A program made the position numbers and the translations under genes. Positions 17,728 through 26,727 of a stretch of 64,000 nucleotides of DNA are shown piece by piece. Within the stretch, counting starts at the first letter, position 1. Every line of letters starts with the position of its first letter. Under the pieces are notes generated by a model that was given only the letters and a program-made list of their open reading frames with translations, did not search any database and was not told the DNA's origin. Source of the DNA: Streptomyces sp. NBC_00094 (GTDB lineage Bacteria; Actinomycetota; Actinomycetes; Streptomycetales; Streptomycetaceae); contig NZ_JAPEMB010000001.1 of assembly GCF_026343125.1 (NCBI RefSeq), positions 186,001-250,000 of the forward strand, in the 5' to 3' direction.

Positions 17728-18231
17728 TCAGGCCGCAACACCCTCCATGGCCTCCACGGCCTCCGCGCTCACCGAGGCCACGATCTCCTCGTCCTCGAAG
17801 TCGCCGGTGGGCGTGAAGCCGAGGGCGGTGTAGAGGGCGGCGGCGGGAGCGTTGTCGGGGTGGTACGAGAGACGGATCTCCGTACAGTCCGGCAGCGCGG
17901 CGAGACGGCGCAGCAGGGCACGCATCGTCGCACGGCCCACGCCCTTCCCCTGCTCGGCGGCGTTGACGACCATGCCGCCGATCCAGTGGGTGCCGTCCTC
18001 GTCGTCGTACGCCCACATCACATGCCCCACGACCTCGTCACCGGCCCGGACCGCGAGCGAGTTCCAGAGTCCGCCGCGCAGGGACAGCAGCAGGTAGCGC
18101 GCACCGAGGGCGGCCACGAACCGACGCTGGTCGTCGGCGGGCGCCACGTCGGCGACGTCGCGCCAGTTCTCGTCGGTGATGTCTTCGAGCACCACGCGCC
18201 GGTCCTGGCGGTCGGTGATTTCCTTCGTCAT
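17728..18231 (-). CDS. GNAT family N-acetyltransferase (PaiA/SpeG-like)
   Basis: A 167-aa single GNAT domain. The acetyl-CoA motif A is WIGGMVVNAAEQGKGVGRATM, and motif B has SYHPDNAPAAALYTALGF. The N-terminus LEDITDENWRDVADVAPADDQ resembles the spermidine/diamine-type group, but substrate cannot be read from sequence. The ATG at 18231 is preferred to the TTG immediately upstream. It is convergent with thpR. Confidence 0.8.
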   Translation of the reverse strand: MTKEITDRQDRRVVLEDITDENWRDVADVAPADDQRRFVAALGARYLLLSLRGGLWNSLAVRAGDEVVGHVMWAYDDEDGTHWIGGMVVNAAEQGKGVGRATMRALLRRLAALPDCTEIRLSYHPDNAPAAALYTALGFTPTGDFEDEEIVASVSAEAVEAMEGVAA

Positions 18232-18355
18232 CAAGCTTGCTCTTTCCTTGAGGATGATCCGGCACAGAAGGCCCGTCCCACCGTGATCCCCTGATGGTCC
18301 GGGCGCCTACCGGTCCGTGCCGGCGCTCCTGGGCGGCCACGGCGAACGCGGGGAC

Positions 18356-18428
18356 GGGGCCGGCCGGATTCGAACCGGCGTCCTCCCACATGCGGTGAAG
18401 GCGCGACAACCGCTGCGCTACGAGCCCC
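18356..18428 (-). tRNA. Degenerate tRNA-like structure (pseudo-tRNA or atypical tRNA)
   Basis: A 73-nt cloverleaf-like fold on the minus strand. The T arm is perfect (GCCGG-TTCGAAT-CCGGC), the D stem is GCGC/GCGC, and the acceptor pairs over seven bases only if one T is bulged. The anticodon stem is poor (TTCAC with GGGAG) and the loop CGCATGT would give CAT but lacks the invariant T33; a shifted fold gives CGC, also without T33. No CCA is encoded. It may be a decayed tRNA gene or a tRNA-derived attachment remnant; the adjoining IS-rich region is compatible with that. Confidence 0.4.
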
Positions 18429-18640
18429 ATCCCGCTCATGATCATAGGAGCGCCCCGCACCCCGCCGCATGCGCATTTCCCGGAGGAATCCCGCTTGCGG
18501 AGGGCGAGTCCGACGGACATCCTCGGAGTCGGCGAGGCGCGAGGCGACGAGCGCATGGCGATCGGCCTCTTTCACCGTGCGCGGCCCGGTCGTCGGACCG
18601 ACCTGCCCGGTCAACCCTGTCAGCGACCACGGGAGTCGGC

Positions 18641-19019
18641 GTGCCGCGTTTCGCGCATCGGATCACCACGTACGACCCTGCCGATCGTGACGAGTACGGC
18701 AGCTACATCGGCGCCGAGAACCCCACCAGCGACCACGGCCCCGTCGAATCCGCCTACTTGGAGGCGGTCGTGGCCTTCGCCGCGGCCTCGGGGGTCGACC
18801 ACCTGGTCATCCGCGATCCGCAGGCGGCCCCCGGGTTCACGCACTTCGGTCTGGAGCCGGCGCTCGAAGGGGGCGGGCTGGCCGGGCTCTTCCCGGAGCG
18901 GTTGCGGGCTTCGCCCTACGCTCACGTCGACGTAGCGGAGCTACGTGGGCGTTTCGGCCGTGCGTCGAGCGTGCGTGCCGGGCGGGCCGGACCCGGCGGG
19001 AATTGTCAGACAGGCCCTA
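18641..19019 (+). pseudogene. Truncated hypothetical gene next to the IS
   Basis: From a GTG at 18641 the frame reads PRFAHRITTYDPADRDEYG and continues with gene-like composition (SGVDHLVIRDPQAAPGFTHFGLEP) to about 18895. Beyond that the residues become compositionally odd, and the frame passes through a small palindrome (18930-18946) and into the IS at 19020 without a natural stop. I read it as a conserved streptomycete hypothetical protein that lost its C-terminal part before or with arrival of mobile DNA. Function unknown. Confidence 0.5.
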
Positions 19020-19890
19020 AAGCGTGTTGCAGAAGGTCGGGTCCGGGCAGGTCAGAGCGGGCATCGTGGCTTGTCTGCTCATGCGGCGAGGGCGAGGTTG
19101 TGCATGTGGGCGACGGCTTGGACCGCGTGGTGGAGGCCGTTGCCGCGTTGGCGGCAGTCGCGGAGGATCTTGTAGTGCTTCATCCGGGCGAAGGCGTGCT
19201 CGACGCGGGCCCGGACTTTGCGGTGTTCGGCGTTGTCCTCCTCCTCGCCGGGCAGGAGGGCTCGTCCGGGGCGTTTGCGGTGTGGGACGACGAGTCCGGT
19301 GTTGATGTAGGCGCCGTCGGCCAGCACGGTCACGCCTTCGCAGTGCTGGGCCAGGCCGGAGTCCCGCCAGGCCCTTGCGTCAGCGGTGTTGCCGGGCACC
19401 GGCCGGGCCGCCGCGACCACGAGTTTCGTGTCCGCGTCGATGATGACCTGCACGTTCGCCGAGAACCGGTAGTTGCGTGAAGATGCCCCGACCTTCCGGT
19501 CGCGGACCGGGACGAGGGTGCCGTCCACGATCCACAACCGTTCTATCGCGTCGCCCGGACGGGCGGCCGGCTCGATCGCGAGTAGCGGCCGCAGCCGCTG
19601 GATGACCCGGCACACCGTCGCGGGCGAGACGCCGAACAGCGGCGCGAGCTGCCGCATGGTGAGGTTCGTGCGGTAGTACACGGCCACCAGCAGCACCCGG
19701 TCAGCCAGCGGCAGACACCAGGGACGGCCGCCACCGGGACCGTTCCCACCCCGTTCCCGGACGACCTTCACCAGTCGCTCGAACTGCCGCATCCGCAGGC
19801 CCGTGAACGTCTCCACCCACAACGGCTCAGCCCTCAACACCCCACGCATACAAGGGAAATGCCCACACCGCAGCCTTCTGCAACACGCTT
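19020..19890 (-). mobile_element. Complete IS5-family insertion sequence, 871 bp
   Basis: Perfect 17-bp terminal inverted repeats AAGCGTGTTGCAGAAGG (19020-19036 and the complement at 19874-19890) are flanked by a TA duplication (19018-19019, 19891-19892). One transposase gene lies inside. The insertion point is within the stop codon of the neighbouring membrane-protein gene. A truncated relative in inverted orientation lies at 23828-24195. Confidence 0.9.
19079..19849 (-). CDS. IS5-family transposase
   Basis: A 256-aa single-frame DDE transposase. An N-terminal HTH region (MRQLAPLFGVSPATVCRVIQRLRPLL) precedes the DDE_Tnp_4-type catalytic domain: WIVDGTL (first Asp), VLADGAYINTG (second Asp) and RARVEHAFARMK (Glu). 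No frameshift or stop interrupts it, so it may be active. The ATG at 19849 gives MRGVLRAEPLW, the start also preserved in the broken second copy; no good ribosome site is visible. Confidence 0.88.
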   Translation of the reverse strand: MRGVLRAEPLWVETFTGLRMRQFERLVKVVRERGGNGPGGGRPWCLPLADRVLLVAVYYRTNLTMRQLAPLFGVSPATVCRVIQRLRPLLAIEPAARPGDAIERLWIVDGTLVPVRDRKVGASSRNYRFSANVQVIIDADTKLVVAAARPVPGNTADARAWRDSGLAQHCEGVTVLADGAYINTGLVVPHRKRPGRALLPGEEEDNAEHRKVRARVEHAFARMKHYKILRDCRQRGNGLHHAVQAVAHMHNLALAA

Positions 19891-21017
19891 TAGGAGCGGG
19901 TGGCGGTCGCACAGTCGTCGCCCGCGTCCGTCGTGCCGTTGTTCGTGTCGATCGGCTTGCTGCGGTCGTACGGATCGACCTGGCGGGACTCGTCGGTGGG
20001 CTGCTCGTCGGCCGTGCCGAAGGGCGGCACGAAGTAGCCGGTCGGGTCGGAGCAGCCGCCGTTGGTCATGTCGAGCGCGTACGAGACGAGGGACATCGTG
20101 CCCGGTTCGGTGATGACCTCGGCCGGGTCGTCCCAGCTCATCACCACCTCGCGCCGCACGATCGCGCGGACGACCTCGGCGTCACGCCCACCGTCGCCGG
20201 GCGGGGTGACCGGGTACACGAAGGTGACGTCCGCCGTCACCTCGACCGCCCCGCGCTTCCCCTCCCGATAGGTGAGTCGACCGCGCGTCTTGACCACGTC
20301 ACCGACCAGCCGGGCCTGCTCCGGCCGGAAGCGGCTGAACAACAGCAGTGGGTCGGTTTCGGGAGTGGGCGCCGTCGACGACAGGGCGGTACGGAGATAC
20401 TCCTGCACGTCCTTCTGGTGCGGGTTCAGCAGCGCGATCGCCTTCGTGGGCCGCTCGCCTTGCAGCACGCGGGAGTCGAGCCCCGCAGCCACCAGGAAGT
20501 CCCGACTCTGCCGCAGGGCTCGCTCGACCTGGGCGGCGTCCATCCAGCCGGTCGCCCTGGCCGGTGGCACCGTGATCCCCGCCGCTCCGTCGGCCCACCG
20601 GGCGGCAGGCGAACCCCGGAAAGGTTGGGCGAGCGTAGGGCGCAGATCCGGCTCGGCGCCGGGCGCCTCGCGCGGGCCCTCCGACTCGGCGGCCAACGGC
20701 GCCCTGTCCTGCGCGCCGTCGTCGCCACCGAGCCGGCCGACGACCAGCTGAGGGAAGAGCGCCACGACCAGGAGGGCCACGGCCGCCACAAACCCGGTCA
20801 CGTACCAACCGGTGCGCCGGGGTCGGGGTCGGGCCGGTGAGTACGTACGCCGGCCCTTCGGCTGCCCCGAGCGCTCCCGCAACCGACGCTCCACCTCGCG
20901 GGCGCGTGCCGACGGCTCCACGGGGGCCTCGGCCGCACCCGTCACCGATTCACGGAGGAACCGCTCCCGCTCCTCGTCGGACACGGACGACCCGTCCTGC
21001 CCCCCAGCCCCGCTCAC
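19890..21017 (-). CDS. Hypothetical single-pass membrane protein, stop codon rebuilt by IS
   Basis: A 375-aa protein of unknown function. A basic, Arg-rich cytoplasmic N-terminus of about 70 residues precedes one membrane helix (GWYVTGFVAAVALLVVALFPQLVV); the remainder is extracytoplasmic and ends in a Thr/Asp/Asn-rich tail. Resembles conserved streptomycete hypotheticals I cannot name. The GTG at 21017 has GGAAG upstream. Removing the IS and one TA restores CGC-TCC-TAG, so the native stop was TAG; the insertion changed it to TAA (19892-19890) without altering the protein. Divergent from the secreted hydrolase gene. Confidence 0.75.
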   Translation of the reverse strand: MSGAGGQDGSSVSDEERERFLRESVTGAAEAPVEPSARAREVERRLRERSGQPKGRRTYSPARPRPRRTGWYVTGFVAAVALLVVALFPQLVVGRLGGDDGAQDRAPLAAESEGPREAPGAEPDLRPTLAQPFRGSPAARWADGAAGITVPPARATGWMDAAQVERALRQSRDFLVAAGLDSRVLQGERPTKAIALLNPHQKDVQEYLRTALSSTAPTPETDPLLLFSRFRPEQARLVGDVVKTRGRLTYREGKRGAVEVTADVTFVYPVTPPGDGGRDAEVVRAIVRREVVMSWDDPAEVITEPGTMSLVSYALDMTNGGCSDPTGYFVPPFGTADEQPTDESRQVDPYDRSKPIDTNNGTTDAGDDCATATRS

Positions 21018-21320
21018 ACCACACTTCCGTTCTTGCTCGACTGCTCGATGGCTCTCACTCGACCGTCTGATCAGTTGACTGTGCACCGGCCGATCAAGAG
21101 CCGCCCGCATGATCGCATGAGCAAGCCGCCGGCCTGCCGGGGCGGTGGGTGAAGTGTCAGGTCGCCGCACTGTCCGCCGACACGGGCGTGGGCGTGAATT
21201 CGACGACAGAACACGAGCGGGTGCAGGCACCAGGAGGACCCGGGGGGCTGCACCCGTGCGCCGAAGGTCGCGACGCGTGAGGCTGAAGGGGCAGTCACCG
21301 AGCCACACTTGGGGGAACTC

Positions 21321-22646
21321 GTGAACATCTCCACCTCGACGTCGTCGCGCAACAAGACCCGGTACCACGGCAGTCGCCGGGTGCAGGTGGCAGCCGTCTG
21401 CTGCGGCCTGCTGCTGAGCGCACCGACCGCCGTCGCCACGGCCGCCACCGCCGCCACCGCCGCCACTCCGCCCGCCGCCCAGGCCCAGGCCCAGACGCCG
21501 CACCAGGAGCGTGGCCGAGGCACGCTGGTGTCCGCCGAGAAGCTGTACACGCTCGCGACCCCGCAGGCCGTGGCCGCCGAACTGGGCGCGGCCGGGTTCG
21601 AGGACGACACCGTTCGGCACGGCGTGGTCGCGTACCGGCTGATCTACCGGACCGTTGACGCGTACGGACGACCCACCACGGCAAGCGGGTTGCTCGTGCT
21701 GCCGCTCGGCAGCGAGGGACGGCTGCGTGCGGTCTCCTTCGCACACGGCACCGGCAGTCACAAGGACGATTCCCCGTCCATGCGGCGTGCCGCGTTCGTG
21801 TCCGCGCCGGCGATCGCGCATGCGGCGGCCGGCGCAGCGGGGGTCGCGCCCGACTATCTGGGGATGGGCAAGGGACCCGGTCTGCACCCCTGGATGGACA
21901 TCGTCTCCGAGACCACGGCGTCCCTGGACATGCTGAGGGCGGCCCGCGCCTTCGCTCCCCGCACCGGACATGTGCTGGAGCGCGAGGTCATGGTCACCGG
22001 CTTCTCTCAGGGCGCCTCGGCGGCGCTGGGGCTCGGCCGGGCTCTGCAAGCAGGTGAGGACCGCTGGTTCAGACTGGGCGCGCTGGCACCGGTCAGCGGC
22101 GCGTACGACTTCGGTGGCGCCGAGTTGCCCGCGCTGCTCGAGGGCAGGCTGGAACCCAAGTCCAGTGTGCTGTACGCGGCGTACACCCTGGTCGCGTTCA
22201 ACCGGCTCCACCACATCTACGACAGTCCCGGCGAGGTGTTCCGGGCCCCCTATGCCGGCACCGTCGAGGCACTCTTCGACGGCGCCCACACAGGGGAGCA
22301 GCTGATGCGGGGCACCCCGGGCGCTCTGGACGAGCTGCTGACCGGGCACGGCCGCGAGGTGCTCGCGCATCCGACGGGGCCGCTGGCGGAGGCGCTGCGC
22401 GCGACCGACGCCGTGTGCACCGACTGGGCACCCCGTGTCCCGGTGCGGCTCTACATGGCTACCGGGGACGAGCAGGCCGTCACCGACAACACCGAGCACT
22501 GCCAGGCGGCTCTGCTCAGGAACGGCGTGGACGCCCCGGTCGTCGATCTGGGCGAGGTCGGCCACCACGGATCGCGTCACCTGGGGTCCAATGTGGCGGC
22601 CACGTCGTCGATCGTGCGCTGGTTCGGCGAGTTGCGGCAGGGATGA
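21321..22646 (+). CDS. Secreted alpha/beta hydrolase (secretory lipase-like)
   Basis: A 441-aa exported protein. The leader (RRVQVAAVCCGLLLSAPTAVATAATAA) is followed by an alpha/beta-hydrolase domain with nucleophile elbow GFSQG, oxyanion-side HGTGS, an acidic region MATGDEQAV and the terminal histidine in GEVGHHGSRH. The layout fits secretory lipases/esterases with a lid region between the elbow and the acid. GTG at 21321 has GGGGGA upstream. It lies between two mobile-element zones but has normal composition and no breaks. Confidence 0.82.
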   Translation: MNISTSTSSRNKTRYHGSRRVQVAAVCCGLLLSAPTAVATAATAATAATPPAAQAQAQTPHQERGRGTLVSAEKLYTLATPQAVAAELGAAGFEDDTVRHGVVAYRLIYRTVDAYGRPTTASGLLVLPLGSEGRLRAVSFAHGTGSHKDDSPSMRRAAFVSAPAIAHAAAGAAGVAPDYLGMGKGPGLHPWMDIVSETTASLDMLRAARAFAPRTGHVLEREVMVTGFSQGASAALGLGRALQAGEDRWFRLGALAPVSGAYDFGGAELPALLEGRLEPKSSVLYAAYTLVAFNRLHHIYDSPGEVFRAPYAGTVEALFDGAHTGEQLMRGTPGALDELLTGHGREVLAHPTGPLAEALRATDAVCTDWAPRVPVRLYMATGDEQAVTDNTEHCQAALLRNGVDAPVVDLGEVGHHGSRHLGSNVAATSSIVRWFGELRQG

Positions 22647-22687
22647 CCGGAACGCCCCGGCTCCGCCGTCGCTGCTCCTTCGCTGAG

Positions 22688-22925
22688 GGCCGGGACGTCA
22701 GAGTGCCGGGAGGCCGCCGGCCGACGGAACCGGCTGCGGATTCCGCACAGCCCGTCCGCACGCTTTCCGTTCTACGCCGAGGGCGACGAGGAGGCACACG
22801 ACGTGGCGGAAGAGTTGCGCGACCTCCTCTCCGGCATCGACGAGACCGCTCTCGTGCGCGATGGGTTCTGGGAGACCTTCTGCGACGACGTGGAAATGGG
22901 GGACTACGCGGACTGGGATGCATGA
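22688..22925 (+). pseudogene. Orphan gene fragment
   Basis: An open frame without a plausible start ends ...ELRDLLSGIDETALVRDGFW then ETFCDDVEMGDYADWDA and TGA at 22923-22925. The acidic, well-biased C-terminal 55 codons look genuinely coding, while the upstream part is Arg-rich and unlikely to be. I read it as the tail of a hypothetical gene whose front was lost in this IS-rich zone. The family is not recognised. Confidence 0.35.
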
Positions 22926-22989
22926 TCCGGGACTGGTCCCCGGTTACGGTCAGCCATCCAGAGTCAGGCCGGTGGCAGCGATGCAGCCG

Positions 22990-23535
22990 TCGACGAGGGC
23001 AGGGCGGTACTTGATCTGCTTGAGGCTGCGCAGCGGATCCTCACCCGGCTCCCGTCCCTGGCCGACTCGAAGGGCGCGATCGTCTGGGACCTGAGCGTCG
23101 ACTCCAGTGTGTGCCGCGCCCATCAGCACCAGGCCGCGGCCCGCAAGCAGGGTGACCTGCAGAAGATGCTGTCGGACATCGGCATCACCGCCGACGCGGC
23201 CCGGCGGGCACGGCCTGGGAAGGTCGCGCGGCGGGTTCACCACCAAGCTCCACCTGGCCGTCAAGCAGGGGCAGAAGCCCAAATCGGTCGTGGTGACGGC
23301 AGGACAGCGCGGGGGACTCGACGCAGTTCGAACCCGTGCTGGAAAGAGTCCGTGTGCCCCGCGTCGGGCCGGGCCGGCCACGTGTCCGCCCCGATCGGGT
23401 CCACGCGGACAAGGCGTAGGACTCCCGCAGCAACCGGTCCTACCTGCGCAGACGCGGGATCAAGGCCACGATTCCGGTTCCTGCTGACCGGGTCCGCAAC
23501 CGCCTCGAACGCGGATCGCGGGGCGGCCGGCCGCG
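22990..23535 (+). pseudogene. Decayed IS5-family (IS112-like) transposase
   Basis: Readable segments of a DDE transposase occur in two frames: LDLLEAAQRILTRLPSLADS and VWDLSVDSSVCRAHQH in one, then LGRSRGGFTTKLHLAVKQGQ, LERVRVPRVGPGRPR and VHADKA in others. An in-frame TAG (23417-23419) replaces the Tyr expected after ADKA. The N-terminal and C-terminal ends, including the catalytic Glu region, are missing. Inactive remnant. Confidence 0.75.
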
Positions 23536-23542
23536 CTGGACA

Positions 23543-23668
23543 CTAGCGACGGCTCTTTCGAGCGTCGCGTCGGAGCTGCTCGAAGCCAGCGCGCAGATTG
23601 AGGTAGTCGAGGGCGAGTGCCACACCGCGAGCAGCCCACTTCACTGCCGTCACCAGGACGTCGTCCAC
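23543..23668 (-). CDS. Small hypothetical protein, 41 aa
   Basis: GTG at 23668 is preceded by AGGAAGG with 5-nt spacing and opens a 41-codon frame: an acidic start, then VKWAARGVALALDYLNL, then a basic tail (QLRRDARKSRR). An amphipathic helix is likely. It lies between two IS remnants, so it may be a surviving small gene or a fragment. Composition is coding-like, but there is no recognised family. Confidence 0.4.
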   Translation of the reverse strand: MDDVLVTAVKWAARGVALALDYLNLRAGFEQLRRDARKSRR

Positions 23669-23827
23669 AGGATCCTTCCTAAGACCGACCGTGTTTCCCC
23701 TTCAGACTCCGCTACGGCCCAGAAGGTTGCGCCGTTGCCGCAGGGCGAGGTGGCACCCCAAGGGCGCGTTCCCCGAATGCATCGTCGGACTGCGACAGGA
23801 TCCGAGGCTTTCGATACACGGCCTCAT

Positions 23828-24195
23828 GCGTGTTGCAGAGGATTGTTGGGCGGGCATTTTCCCTGTATGCGTGGGGTGTTGAAGGCTGATTCGTTATGGG
23901 TGGAGACGTTCACGGGCCTGCGGATGCGGCAGTTCGAGCGGCTACTGAAGGTCGTCCGCGAACGGGGCGGGAACGGTCCCGGTGGCGGCCGTCCGTGGTG
24001 CCTGCACTGGCCGACCGGGTGCTGCTGGTGGCCGTGTACTACCGCACGAACCTCACGATGCGGCAGCTCGCGCCCCTGTTCGGCTGCTCGCCGGCGACGG
24101 TGTGCCGGGTCATCCAGCGGCTGCGGCCACTGCCGGCGATCGAACCCGCCGCGCGCCCGGCGGACGCGGTGGAGCGGTTGTGGATCGTCGACGGC
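23828..24195 (+). mobile_element. Truncated, frameshifted relative of the 19020-19890 IS
   Basis: Begins with GCGTGTTGCAGAGG, close to the other element's terminus, and runs parallel to it through MRGVLKADSLWVETFTGL to WIVDG, where similarity stops abruptly at 24195. A one-base deletion near 24007 shifts the frame between GRPWCL and ALADRVLL. The second Asp and the Glu region and the far inverted repeat are gone. Orientation is opposite to the intact copy. Confidence 0.85.
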
Positions 24196-24255
24196 AGAGC
24201 TCTCTTACGGATCACTCGGCGGTCGGCTTGATGGCTGTGTTCACGACTTCGAGAA

Positions 24256-25656
24256 TCAGCCTTCGTTCACCCGTATCCGCTGCCATCTGGCGAACGCATT
24301 CACTGCGTCGGGCAGTTGGGGCGCGGTGCCGAAAGGGGAGAGTCTGCGCGCACGGATCCGGGTGACACCGCCGCGGCCCTGGCGGACCCAGGTCGGGTGG
24401 TGGGCACCCGTGGGCATCGGCCGTACCACGTCGAGGTGGACAGTCAGTTCCGTCCAACCGGTATGGCGCGTCAGTTCCAGGGCCTTGATCTCGTGCCAGG
24501 GCATGACCACGAGGTTGTTCGGCGGGCCCAGTCCGATACCGCGGCTGCTGAGGGAGAGGCCTTCCTTGGCCGCGCCGAGCAGGCCCAGGAGGCGTATGGC
24601 CAACAGGAAGGCAATGACCCCGGCCGTCGCCGGTACCGCGACGGGGAAGGCGTTCGTGCCGCTGAGCACGGCTCCGCCGACGAGTCCGGCCACCCCGAGC
24701 GCGTTGCGCAGGATCTGCAGGAACCAGGCGGACCTGCGAACGAAGTACACGGCAGCGGGAGGTGAGGGGTTCTCTGCTGTCACTGTCGGTGGCTGCGGCG
24801 GGTGGGGCGACGACGGCGGTGGAGGGGTAGGAGGGGGCGGTTCGTCGTCCAGCACCGTGGCGTCGTGCGTCGGCACGGCCCCGGCGTGTGCCGCACACAG
24901 GTCGAGCAGTTCGAGTGGGCTCGGGCGGCGGAAAGGCTCCTTGCGGAGGCAGGCGAGGACCACGGGCCGTAGTGACGGCGGCACCGTGGAGACGTCCGGG
25001 TCCTCGTGCACCACCCGGTACATCAGCCCCGCGGGCGAACCATGGCCGAACGCGCTACCGCCGGACGCCGAGACGAGGACCGCACCGAGAGCGAACACGT
25101 CGCTCGCCCCCGTGACCGGGCGTCCGAGAGCCTGCTCTGGCGAGTGGTACCCCGCGGTGCCGACCACCACACCGTCGGTCGTCAGCCGGGACTCCTCCAA
25201 GGCCCGGGCGATCCCGAAGTCCAGGACGCGGGGGCCGTCGGGGGGCAGCATGATATTGGCGGGCTTCAGATCGCGATGCACGAGCCCGTGGCCATGGATC
25301 GCCTTGAGTGCCTCGGCCAGCGACGCGGCAAGCCGCCACAGCTGCTCTTCGGAGAGCTGTCCGCGCCGGGCGACCTCCGCCTGCAAGGTCGGCCCCTCGA
25401 CGTACGCGCTGGCCATCCACGGCTGCGGGGCGTCCGGATCGGCGTCGACCACCGCCGCCGTATGGAAGCCCCCGACCTTTCGGGCAGCCTCGACCTCCTG
25501 GCGGAAGCGTTCCCTGAACCGGGGGTCGGCGGCGTACTCGGGCCGGATGACCTTGATAGCCACGAACCTTCCCGACCGCGAACGCGCCAGATAGACGGAA
25601 CCCATACCTCCGCTGCCCAACAGGCGAACGACCGTGTAGTCACCGATCCGCTTCAC
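24256..25656 (-). CDS. Membrane-anchored Ser/Thr protein kinase
   Basis: A 466-aa Hanks-type (PknB-like) kinase. It has the Gly-rich loop GSGGMGSVY, Lys35 in VAIKV, the catalytic loop HRDLKPAN at residues 127-134, DFG at 146-148 and the GTAGYHSPEQ activation segment, so it should be active. After a Pro-rich linker come two closely spaced membrane segments (about 320-375) and a C-terminal cytoplasmic region (LSLSSRGIGLGPPNNLVVMPW) resembling a bacterial PH-like/DUF domain; no PASTA repeats. The stop lies 60 bp from the IS remnant. Targets unknown. Confidence 0.87.
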   Translation of the reverse strand: MKRIGDYTVVRLLGSGGMGSVYLARSRSGRFVAIKVIRPEYAADPRFRERFRQEVEAARKVGGFHTAAVVDADPDAPQPWMASAYVEGPTLQAEVARRGQLSEEQLWRLAASLAEALKAIHGHGLVHRDLKPANIMLPPDGPRVLDFGIARALEESRLTTDGVVVGTAGYHSPEQALGRPVTGASDVFALGAVLVSASGGSAFGHGSPAGLMYRVVHEDPDVSTVPPSLRPVVLACLRKEPFRRPSPLELLDLCAAHAGAVPTHDATVLDDEPPPPTPPPPSSPHPPQPPTVTAENPSPPAAVYFVRRSAWFLQILRNALGVAGLVGGAVLSGTNAFPVAVPATAGVIAFLLAIRLLGLLGAAKEGLSLSSRGIGLGPPNNLVVMPWHEIKALELTRHTGWTELTVHLDVVRPMPTGAHHPTWVRQGRGGVTRIRARRLSPFGTAPQLPDAVNAFARWQRIRVNEG

Positions 25657-25953
25657 GGTCGCCCAACCCCCACCTCACCTCGCGCCGCACGAGCTCCGGC
25701 GGGACCACGCCCGGCACGAGCACCCCAGGGATCCCATGGCGTCCCTACGTCTTGCGCCATGCTCAGGAGTCTCGCGCCGGCTGTCGAGCCCTGATCCGGC
25801 CAAAGTGATCCGGTGGTGCGCTCCGGTCTGTTCCCACTTCTCACCGACACGTTCAGGGCTGTCAGCTCGCAGTCGTTCTCAGAATCCACAGCGACGCACC
25901 GACGCGGTCTCCCGCCACGTGTCCCCATGGGGGCCTCTCTCAAGCCCTCAAGG

Positions 25954-26727
25954 TCAGACGGGCGGCATCAGATCGCTCTCGCTGACGGTGTACGTCAGCA
26001 GGGGGTAGACGAAGTCCGTTTCCTCGTTCTCGCGGCGCCGCAGTTGATAGAACTCGCGCCTCTGCTCATCGTCGGCCGACATGAGACGCGCACCCTGCGG
26101 GAGATATGCATGTCCCTCGCGAAACCTTACGAAGGTCTTCGCCGTTCGAAACGTCACGCCCAACCATTGATTGTCCGCTGCCCGAGCGTGTGCGTCCAAG
26201 ACGATTTTGTGCTTGAGTCGCCGATTCGTGTCGACGGAGAACGCGACGAAGCTGTTGTGGGCGAGGGGGATCTCGAACTTCTCGCCATCGGGCCCCTTCG
26301 ATTCGAAGATCAGCTTCCTCGACGGGATCGCTTCGGGATGTTCGTAGCAGGAGAAGACGGCGATAAATGACTCGTCGGACAGATCGATGGCTTGGTCGGA
26401 ATGACTGCCCATGGTTTTGTAGGCGTTCGTGTAGCTCTCGATGAGTGCGTTGTTGAAGCCGACGGAAAGTTCCACACGTTCCTGGATCTGTTGCGCCAGC
26501 CGTTCGTGCACCGTCCGGAATCGCTGCGTCGGGACGGTGTATCGACTGGTAGTGCGCACGAGTGGCACGCCGCCCGTGTCGTCGACCTTGGTGAGCACGG
26601 CCCCTCGCCGGCCTTTTCCTACGGCTTCCCAACGAACCGACGCGGACAGCTCCGCAAAGAGATTCTCCTCGGTCGGCAAAGCGCACGAGAGGATCTCATC
26701 CGAGATCCTAGACTCGCGGGGCATCAT
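25954..26727 (-). CDS. Putative 2OG-Fe(II) oxygenase, AlkB-like fold
   Basis: A 257-aa protein not closely matching a named family. The metal triad pattern is visible: H109-x-D111 (GSHSD) and H173 (RLKHKI), followed by WLGVTFR with Arg194 where 2-oxoglutarate-binding arginine is expected. The hydrophobic strands around them (FIAVFSCYE, NSFVAFSV) match the double-stranded beta-helix order of AlkB-type enzymes. Its start overlaps the upstream gene's stop by 20 nt. GC content and codon choice are visibly lower than in neighbours, which suggests transfer. Substrate unknown; nucleic acid, amino acid and secondary metabolite remain possible. Confidence 0.6.
   Translation of the reverse strand: MMPRESRISDEILSCALPTEENLFAELSASVRWEAVGKGRRGAVLTKVDDTGGVPLVRTTSRYTVPTQRFRTVHERLAQQIQERVELSVGFNNALIESYTNAYKTMGSHSDQAIDLSDESFIAVFSCYEHPEAIPSRKLIFESKGPDGEKFEIPLAHNSFVAFSVDTNRRLKHKIVLDAHARAADNQWLGVTFRTAKTFVRFREGHAYLPQGARLMSADDEQRREFYQLRRRENEETDFVYPLLTYTVSESDLMPPV

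Noticed and set aside
18231..18614. Minus-strand frames through the tRNA-like element
   Set aside because: They cross the T arm and D arm of the tRNA-like structure and have no recognisable protein features.
25657..25953. 96-codon minus-strand frame between the kinase and the oxygenase pair
   Set aside because: Mixed composition, no ribosome site and no motif; it overlaps the kinase start region.
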